DNA of 37,723 nucleotides from Sphingobacteriales bacterium 44-15 (GTDB lineage Bacteria; Bacteroidota; Bacteroidia; Chitinophagales; Chitinophagaceae). Numbering within the stretch: the stretch's first letter is position 1; every line of letters begins with the position of its first letter. The DNA lies in NCBI GenBank assembly GCA_001899685.1, contig MKWG01000040.1, positions 1-37,723 on the forward strand, written 5' to 3'. The notes under the pieces were generated by a model, which saw only the letters and a program-made list of their open reading frames with translations, did not search any database and was not told where the DNA came from. Below, piece by piece: positions 31,749-37,723 of the stretch. The translations under genes and the position numbers were made by a program.

Positions 31749-34700
31749 ATGAAATGTAATCGAAGGAATGTGTTATCGCTTGTGCTTATAGTAACTATTC
31801 TAATGACAATAGCGGCCTGTGATCAGGAGTCATCCCGGCAACCCCCTTATTCGCCCAAAAACGCACTGTCTACCTTCCAACTGCCGGAAGGATACCGCAT
31901 TGAACTGGCAGCTTCGGAACCGTTGGTGACCGACCCGGTAGAAGTGGCTTTTGATGAAGATGGTAAGATGTATGTGGTGCAGATGGATGATTATCCCTCC
32001 GAAAAGATGGATGATTATGGTGAAGGCAAAGAACCAAAAAGCAAAATAATGTTGCTTGAAGATAAGGATGGCGACGGCTTCTATGAAACGGGGACTGTAT
32101 TTGCAGACGGGTTGCAATATGCCAATGGCGTCATGCCCTGGAAAGGAGGCGTTTTAGTTACTTCAGCACCGGATATCTTGTTCTTAAAAGATACGGATGG
32201 CGACGGGAAGGCTGATGTTAAAAATGTGCTGCTTACAGGCTTTGCATTTACCAATCCCCAATTGAGAATGGGCAGCCTCCGGTATGGGCTGGACAACTGG
32301 ATCTATGGCGCTTACTCACGCGCAGGCGGCGGAAAATGGCGTAAAGAATTTGAGGGCAAGGGAAACCCGCTGCAATTTCCCGAAAAACCCGGGCAGGAAT
32401 TAGCCAAAATATTTCCGGGAACTAATTTCCGGGTTATGCCTGATCAGTTTAAAATAGAGCCATCCGGTGGTATGTCTCAGTTTGGTTTATCTTTTGATGC
32501 TTCCAACAATCAATTTACCGATTGGAATAATGTGCATATCAGGCATGTGGTGATTAATGAAAAATATTTATCCAATAATCCCTTTTTTAGCATAGGCGCC
32601 ACCATGTCCGATATATCCGATCACGGCAATGCTGCCCCGGTATATTCCATTACAAAGGACATGCTGAACCTTCATGAATCTGAAATGGGGCACTTTACTT
32701 CTGCCTGCGGCATTTGCGAATACACCGGTGATCTTTTTAAGGGGAAATATGCAAGTGCATCTTTTGTCTGCGAACCGGTTTCCAATTTAGTGCATGCAGA
32801 TATTTTAAGCCCTGACGGTCCGACTTTCAAAGCGGAAAGGGCAGAAAAGGAAAAAGAATTCCTGGCATCCACAGACAGTTGGTTCCGTCCCGTAAACTTA
32901 ACAGTAGGTCCTGACGGAGCTTTGTATGTTGTAGATTTTTACCGGAAGCTGGTAGAGCATCCCGATTGGCTGGCGATGGCTGATTCAAGCGGATTTTATA
33001 CCCATGCCGGTAAAATAAAAGAATCCGACTTCCTGGAAGGTAACGATCGTGGCAGGATCTATAGAATTGTTCCCAAAGATTTTAAAGCTGATAAAAAGGA
33101 AGTGCCGGCGTTGAGCAGGGCAGGTATAAAAGAACTGGTGGCTTATCTGAACCATCCTAATAAGTGGTGGAGAATAAATGCACAGCGGTTATTGGTAGAT
33201 CATAAGGATGAGAACGCTGTTCCGCTGATCAAAGATTTACTGTCAAAAGATATAAGCCCTGAAGGGAAGATCCATGCTCTCTGGACTCTTGAAGGATTAA
33301 ATGCCTTGACAGATACCTTATTGGAAAAATCCTTGCAGGATGCCGATCCGGTAGTAAAAAAGCAGGCGGTATTGCTTGCAGAAAAGAGGATGGATAAAAA
33401 GAATATTCTTGAGGGAGTGATCAATGCCGCTTCAGACCGGGATGCAGGAGTGCAGTTCCAGGCAGCCCTCACTTTAAGTAATGTTGCGAATTCCAATACA
33501 CAGGTTTTCCAGGCTTTAAACAAAATTATTTCAGCTCATATCAATGATAAATGGTTCCAGGATGCAGTGCTGCTGAGCGCGTCGGGGAATGCAGTACAGT
33601 GGTATGAAACTTTTAAAGATTTTGGAACGGACAGTGATTCGGGAAATGTCGGAAAAAAAGATTTTCTGAGAAAGATCGCTTCTATCGTCGGAGCTAAGTA
33701 TAAAGCAAGTGAATTGTCTTCGTTTGTAAAAATGATATCGGGAGTAAAAGATACCGGCGTGATAGTATCAGGCTTACAGGGCGTGGTAACCGGGATGAAA
33801 AGGAACAATGATAAGATCAGGCTGAGCGCCGAAGGACAAAAAGGACTGATCGGATTAATCTCAGGTCAGCCCGGTAATGTCAGGGCCGCTGCTATAGAAA
33901 TGGCTTCACGGGTACAACTGGCCCGTTCAAATGACCTGGCAAATATTATCAGCAGTTCCAAAACAATTGCTGCAGAAGTAAGTCAGCCGGACGAAAGCCG
34001 CATTCTTGCCATTAAAGTGCTGGGACTGGATCCGGCAGGAATTCCTTTTCCTCTGTTGGAAAGGTTGCTTCAGTCCGACCAGCCTTCCGACATTCAGCTT
34101 GCAGTGGTGAATGTGCTTTTAAGAAACCAGCAGGATGCATCTACCAATATATTACTGGATAAATGGAATACATTTAATCCTAAAGTTCATGAGGTGACAG
34201 AAACAGGATTTTTAGCTCGTACAGACAGGGTACAATCCCTGGTTAAAGCTATTGAAAGTGATAAGATCAAACCGGCATGGATCAGCAGGAATACGCAAAA
34301 CAGGCTATTGAAATATTCAGATACAACGATACAGGAAATCGCAAAAAAAATATTTAAAGATACAGGTGAAGGAAACAGGGAACAGGTGATCCTGGATTAT
34401 AATGTTTCTACTACCCGCAACGGGGATCCTGCCAAAGGTAAAGTGGTATTTAAAACAGTTTGCAGTGTTTGTCATTCCCTGGAAGGTGCAGGCGTTAATT
34501 TTGGACCGGACCTGCATAGTATAAGCCATCAGACAAAGATCAATCTTTTGACGATGATCCTGAATCCTAACCATGATATAGCTGCCGGCTACGAAGGCTA
34601 TACCGTTGAGACTACAGATGGCAGGGCTTTCGCCGGTATCATAGAGAACGAAAGCGATAATAATATCATTCTTAAAAGCCCTGGCGGTGTTGTGCAAACT

Positions 34701-34826
34701 ATTTTGAAAAGCGATATAAAATCTATGTCGCCTATGTCGGTTTCATTAATGCCCGAAGGTCTGGAAACATCTATTAATAAAGAAGATATGGCCGACCTGT
34801 TGGAATATATCAAGACATTGAAGTGA
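31749..34826 (+). CDS. PVC-type membrane-bound dehydrogenase lipoprotein with HEAT-like region and cytochrome c
   Basis: The 1025-residue lipoprotein (MTIAACDQ, lipid Cys24) starts with a six-bladed propeller domain of the membrane-bound dehydrogenase type (TIGR02604-like: LPEGYRIELAASEPLVTDPV, then EDKDGDGFYETGTVFADGL and LKDTDGDGKADV). Residues about 460-880 are helical pairs with HEAT-like character (NAVPLIKDLLS, DPVVKKQAVLLAEKR, DAGVQFQAALTLSNVA). The C-terminus is a cytochrome c domain of the Planctomycetes-type: CSVCH (C905, C908, H909), NFGPDL, and probable distal Met near 1001. It would oxidise a sugar-like substrate at the cell surface or periplasm and pass electrons to heme. Substrate unknown. 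It is the largest gene of the accessory locus. Confidence 0.88.
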   Translation: MKCNRRNVLSLVLIVTILMTIAACDQESSRQPPYSPKNALSTFQLPEGYRIELAASEPLVTDPVEVAFDEDGKMYVVQMDDYPSEKMDDYGEGKEPKSKIMLLEDKDGDGFYETGTVFADGLQYANGVMPWKGGVLVTSAPDILFLKDTDGDGKADVKNVLLTGFAFTNPQLRMGSLRYGLDNWIYGAYSRAGGGKWRKEFEGKGNPLQFPEKPGQELAKIFPGTNFRVMPDQFKIEPSGGMSQFGLSFDASNNQFTDWNNVHIRHVVINEKYLSNNPFFSIGATMSDISDHGNAAPVYSITKDMLNLHESEMGHFTSACGICEYTGDLFKGKYASASFVCEPVSNLVHADILSPDGPTFKAERAEKEKEFLASTDSWFRPVNLTVGPDGALYVVDFYRKLVEHPDWLAMADSSGFYTHAGKIKESDFLEGNDRGRIYRIVPKDFKADKKEVPALSRAGIKELVAYLNHPNKWWRINAQRLLVDHKDENAVPLIKDLLSKDISPEGKIHALWTLEGLNALTDTLLEKSLQDADPVVKKQAVLLAEKRMDKKNILEGVINAASDRDAGVQFQAALTLSNVANSNTQVFQALNKIISAHINDKWFQDAVLLSASGNAVQWYETFKDFGTDSDSGNVGKKDFLRKIASIVGAKYKASELSSFVKMISGVKDTGVIVSGLQGVVTGMKRNNDKIRLSAEGQKGLIGLISGQPGNVRAAAIEMASRVQLARSNDLANIISSSKTIAAEVSQPDESRILAIKVLGLDPAGIPFPLLERLLQSDQPSDIQLAVVNVLLRNQQDASTNILLDKWNTFNPKVHEVTETGFLARTDRVQSLVKAIESDKIKPAWISRNTQNRLLKYSDTTIQEIAKKIFKDTGEGNREQVILDYNVSTTRNGDPAKGKVVFKTVCSVCHSLEGAGVNFGPDLHSISHQTKINLLTMILNPNHDIAAGYEGYTVETTDGRAFAGIIENESDNNIILKSPGGVVQTILKSDIKSMSPMSVSLMPEGLETSINKEDMADLLEYIKTLK

Positions 34827-34828
34827 GC

Positions 34829-34920
34829 TGGCAATGGGCAATGAGCAATGGGCGATGAGCGATGAGCTATGAGCAGTGAGCTATCAGCTGATAGCTCACT
34901 GCTCATACCTGATAGCTGAA
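34829..34920. repeat. Tandem GCAATGRGC/GATGAGC tract with a perfect 38-bp palindrome (34869-34906)
   Basis: After the dehydrogenase stop, GGCAATGAGCAATGGGCGAT and GAGCGATGAGCTATGAGCAG are near-copies of one 7-9-nt unit. They run into a perfect palindrome at 34869-34906 with 19-nt arms (left arm ATGAGCAGTGAGCTATCAG), then a further GATAGCTGA. As RNA this would form a long, nearly loopless hairpin between two cotranscribed genes; as DNA it could extrude as a cruciform. Confidence 0.75.
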
Positions 34921-34943
34921 ACCTGAACATAAAACAACAAACA

Positions 34944-36311
34944 ATGAAAAAAAACTTTCTACTCCTTCTTATTGGAGCTTTGATGATCGCGGGAAAAATG
35001 GAGAGGACCTTTGCTCAGGTGGTTACGGGGCAGCAGCATACGGTCCGTCTTTTTAACGGAAAGAATCTTGACGGGTGGTATACGTTTATCAAAGACCGTG
35101 GTCGCGACAATGATCCCCAAAAAGTGTTTAAGGTAGAGAACGGTGTGATCCATATTTCCGGGGAGGAATGGGGCTGCATTACTACTAATAAGGAGTATAA
35201 AAATTACAAGCTGGTTGTTGAGTATAAATGGGGAGATAAGACCTATGGTACCCGATTGGGTAAAGCCCGCGATAACGGCGTTCTTTTTCATTCGAAGGGA
35301 GAAGACGGGGCATATTCCGGCATCTGGATGCATTCCATAGAATGTAATGTGATCGAAGGCGGCACAGGAGATTTTATTGTTGTTGGCGATAAAAGCAATG
35401 ATTTTTTGCTGACCAGCCCGGTGGCGGCAGAAAAGCAGAACGGCTCCTATATCTACCAGCCCGGAGGGGATCCTGTAACAGTGAACAGCGGTCGTATCAA
35501 CTGGTATGGCCGCGATCCGGAGTGGAAGGATGAAAAAGACTTTAGAGGAAAAAATGATATAGAAAATCCTGTAGGGGAATGGAACAGGCTGGAATGTATA
35601 GCCAGGGGGAAGGAGCTTTTTATTTATCTTAACGGCACGCTTGTGAATTATGCGATACATTCCAAGCCTGATGAAGGTCGCATACAAATTCAATCAGAGG
35701 GTGCCGAAATATTTTACAGGCGGGTAGAGCTGACGCCTTTGCCTGCTATGCCTTCCTATGTTCCCGAAGGTTATAGCAGTCTTTTTAATGGAAGAGATCT
35801 ATCGGGATGGAAAATTCACGGTACGGAAAAATGGTATGTTGATGAAGGAGAGCTGGTATGCGAAAGTGGTCCCGACAGGAAATACGGATATCTTTCCACC
35901 GCCAAAGCGTATAAGAATTTTATACTTGATCTTGATTTCAAACAGGAAGCAAATGGCAATAGCGGAGTATTTGTGCGCTCCGATATAAAGGGCACGGCTA
36001 TAGCAGGCTGGCAGGTGGAAGTTGCTCCTTTAAACCTCCATACGGGAGGAGTGTATGAGTCCGGTGCAGGTGGTAGGGGCTGGCTGATACAGCCGGCTGA
36101 GGAGAATGAAAAAATACTAAAGCAGGGCGAGTGGAATCACATGCGCATCAGGGTAACAGGAGATGAAATAACGTCCTGGCTCAACGGAGTGGAGATGGTT
36201 CATCTTAAGGATGCTAAATTCGGAGCGGGAAAAGGGTTTATCGCTCTCCAGATCCACAGCGGGGGAGGCATTAAAGTACGGTGGAAAGATCTGCATATAA
36301 AAGAATTATAA
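34944..36311 (+). CDS. Secreted protein with two DUF1080 (3-keto-disaccharide hydrolase-type) domains
   Basis: The 455-residue protein has a signal peptide (about 1-24, ends TFAQ). It carries two copies of the DUF1080 concanavalin-like domain: residues about 33-262 starting VRLFNGKNLDGWYTF, and about 275-454 starting SLFNGRDLSGWKIHG. Each has the matching YKNYKLVVEYKW / YKNFILDLDFKQ strand, the NGVLFHS / NSGVFVRS motif and a final WNRLECIARG / WNHMRIRVTG block. DUF1080 members include 3-keto-beta-glucopyranoside hydrolases that cleave glycosides after oxidation at C3. That fits the neighbouring dehydrogenase-like and Gfo/Idh genes. Which copy is catalytic cannot be told here. Confidence 0.88.
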   Translation: MKKNFLLLLIGALMIAGKMERTFAQVVTGQQHTVRLFNGKNLDGWYTFIKDRGRDNDPQKVFKVENGVIHISGEEWGCITTNKEYKNYKLVVEYKWGDKTYGTRLGKARDNGVLFHSKGEDGAYSGIWMHSIECNVIEGGTGDFIVVGDKSNDFLLTSPVAAEKQNGSYIYQPGGDPVTVNSGRINWYGRDPEWKDEKDFRGKNDIENPVGEWNRLECIARGKELFIYLNGTLVNYAIHSKPDEGRIQIQSEGAEIFYRRVELTPLPAMPSYVPEGYSSLFNGRDLSGWKIHGTEKWYVDEGELVCESGPDRKYGYLSTAKAYKNFILDLDFKQEANGNSGVFVRSDIKGTAIAGWQVEVAPLNLHTGGVYESGAGGRGWLIQPAEENEKILKQGEWNHMRIRVTGDEITSWLNGVEMVHLKDAKFGAGKGFIALQIHSGGGIKVRWKDLHIKEL

Positions 36312-36339
36312 ACATTATAGACCTCCAAATCGTTTTACT

Positions 36340-37587
36340 ATGCAAACGCAACTTAAAATCAAGCTTGGATTTTTTATGTTCCTCCAGTACTTTGTCTGGG
36401 GTACCTGGTACGTAAGCATGGCAACTTATCTTAGCAGGACGCTTCATTTTGGAGGCGAACAGATCGGGCTTGCCTATGGTGCATTTGCAATAGGGGCAAT
36501 GATCTCTCCTTTTTTTGTAGGATTGATTGCCGACCGTTATTTTCCATCCGAAAGGATACTGGCATTCCTGGCCTTTGTGGGTGGCATTCTGCTTTTCGTT
36601 CTTTCAAAGCTGACTACCTTCAGTTCATTCTATCCTGTACTCATCATTTATTGTACCACTTACGTTCCGACACTTGCCTTAGGTACTTCTCTCTCTCTTC
36701 ATCATCTCAGCAATCCCAAACGGGATCTCCCTCCGGTCAAGGCGCTTACAGCAGTAGGGTGGATAGCCAGCGGGGTGACGGTAAGTATTATATTTGAAGC
36801 CGAGCAGTCAGCTGTTCAGTTTCAGATTGCTGCGGTGACGTCTGTACTGCTTGGATTATTTTCGCTGACTTTGCCCCATACTCCTCCCAGGAAAACAGGA
36901 AAGGATGTTCGTCTCGGAGAGATCCTGGGCCTTGATGCGCTGGCGCTTCTGAAAAAAACTTCGTTTGCTATCTTCATTGTATGTATGTTCCTTATTTGTA
37001 TTCCCCTTTATTTCTATTTCGTTAATATGAATTTGTATGTTACCGAATTAGGCTGGAAGTATACGGTAGCAAAGATGTCATTGGCCCAGGTGTCTGATTT
37101 TATTTTCCTGATTTTATTGCCGGTCATGCTTAGGTATATGGGATATAAGAGAACTATTTTTGTTGGTATCCTTGCCTGGGCGGTACGCTACTTTTTGCTG
37201 GCGGGAAGTGTGGATACTATTGCTATGCAATCCTTTTTCGTATTTACAGCTATCCTGCTTCACGGAGTATGTTATGATTTTCTCTTTATTACGGGACAGC
37301 TTTACGTGGATGAGGAAGCGAATGAACGCATACGCGGCGCCGCGCAAGGTTTTATAGCTTTTATTCTATGGGGAGTCGGAGCTTTTGTGGGTACTCAACT
37401 GGCCGGTATTTCCCTGGCATCGCATACTTTTGACACTCCTGTTGGCAGCTTTGTGCATGACTGGAAAGGAATATGGAGTTATCCGGCATGGGGTGCCCTG
37501 GTTGTACTGATTATTTTCCTGATTTTTTTTCGTGATAAACAGAAGGGAGTCAACGTTCCTGAAAAAACGGTTGAAGAAAATACTTAG
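36340..37587 (+). CDS. MFS transporter, NupG-like nucleoside:H+ symporter family
   Basis: The 415-residue protein has 12 predicted membrane helices and is the length of E. coli NupG (418). The start LKIKLGFFMFLQYFVWGTWY and GGEQIGLAYGAFAIGAMISP then IADRYFPSERIL resemble the NHS family opening. In Bacteroidota and Planctomycetes such carriers often accompany DUF1080 and Gfo/Idh genes, so the cargo here may be an oxidised sugar rather than a nucleoside. It lies 28 nt after the DUF1080 gene and 43 nt before the oxidoreductase, in one likely operon. Confidence 0.86.
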   Translation: MQTQLKIKLGFFMFLQYFVWGTWYVSMATYLSRTLHFGGEQIGLAYGAFAIGAMISPFFVGLIADRYFPSERILAFLAFVGGILLFVLSKLTTFSSFYPVLIIYCTTYVPTLALGTSLSLHHLSNPKRDLPPVKALTAVGWIASGVTVSIIFEAEQSAVQFQIAAVTSVLLGLFSLTLPHTPPRKTGKDVRLGEILGLDALALLKKTSFAIFIVCMFLICIPLYFYFVNMNLYVTELGWKYTVAKMSLAQVSDFIFLILLPVMLRYMGYKRTIFVGILAWAVRYFLLAGSVDTIAMQSFFVFTAILLHGVCYDFLFITGQLYVDEEANERIRGAAQGFIAFILWGVGAFVGTQLAGISLASHTFDTPVGSFVHDWKGIWSYPAWGALVVLIIFLIFFRDKQKGVNVPEKTVEENT

Positions 37588-37630
37588 GATTGTATTCATT
37601 CACTACATTCATAGCGCTTAAAAAATTATT

Positions 37631-37723
37631 ATGTCAGAAAAAACAAACAAATTACGTGTGCTGGTGGTTGGCTGTGGCAATATGGGTGCATCACATGCGA
37701 CGGCATACCATATCCTGGAAGGT
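37631..37723 (+). CDS. Gfo/Idh/MocA-family oxidoreductase, N-terminal part (cut by window end)
   Basis: The 31 visible residues start at ATG 37631 (MSEKTNKLRVLVVGCGNMGA) and continue SHATAYHILEG. The GCGNMGASHA pattern is the Rossmann NAD(P)-binding loop of Gfo/Idh/MocA dehydrogenases, which oxidise or reduce sugars and inositols, often at C3. The gene runs off the window. No Tat signal is present, so this member is cytoplasmic. It completes the import-then-oxidise logic of the preceding genes. Confidence 0.82.
   Translation, partial: MSEKTNKLRVLVVGCGNMGASHATAYHILEG

Noticed and set aside
1-37723. CRISPR arrays, insertion sequences, prophage genes, rRNA and tRNA genes
   Set aside because: No evenly spaced direct repeats, transposase or integrase motifs, or cloverleaf/rRNA sequences were recognised by reading both strands.

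Overview
The window looks like chromosomal DNA of a Bacteroidota bacterium, most likely of the Chitinophagaceae/Sphingobacteriia side. The signs are a short group-1 sigma factor of about 285 residues, an ECF sigma factor of the SusCD-associated type next to a decayed RagB/SusD gene, many Sec, Tat and lipoprotein exports, a quinoprotein with an internal cytochrome c domain, and several promoters of the Bacteroidota TTTG-N20-TAnnTTTG type. I saw no plasmid, phage, transposase, rRNA, tRNA or CRISPR signal.

Layout. 141-4937 (-) is a very large TamB-like envelope protein. 5125-7577 holds small accessory genes: a DinB-like DUF1572 protein, a DUF937-like protein with a calcium-loop motif, an SMR transporter, and a two-gene unit of a 68-residue protein plus a nucleotidyltransferase-fold protein. 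7747-12095 has a lipoprotein gamma-glutamyltranspeptidase divergent from an M14 metallopeptidase. prfC (RF3), an exported sugar isomerase-like protein and a DUF481 outer-membrane protein follow on +. 15702-16122 has no protein gene but ends in a strong + strand terminator and may encode a small RNA.

16123-22782 is a tightly packed minus-strand run: trxB, folB, a TPR protein, an M1-like metallopeptidase, a PHA-system protein and a PQQ dehydrogenase, with two 4-nt start/stop overlaps. After a 550-nt gap with a nested inverted repeat come the primary sigma factor with its own terminator (23263-24193, -) and a threonine aldolase (+).

25845-37723 (+) is the accessory part and the most interesting. 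An orphan ECF sigma factor is followed by a SusD pseudogene, with no FecR or SusC, so a former polysaccharide-utilisation-type locus has collapsed. Next come a Tat-exported beta-propeller-like protein, two full neutral-ceramidase-family proteins with the start of a third wedged between them, a large lipoprotein with a PVC-type dehydrogenase-like domain, HEAT-like region and cytochrome c, a double DUF1080 protein, a NupG-like MFS transporter and the start of a Gfo/Idh/MocA oxidoreductase. This set suggests export-side oxidation and hydrolysis of a sugar-containing or amide-linked substrate, followed by uptake and NAD-linked oxidation; the substrate cannot be read from sequence.

Several gaps carry low-complexity inverted repeats of shared word-like units, including a perfect 38-bp palindrome at 34869-34906.
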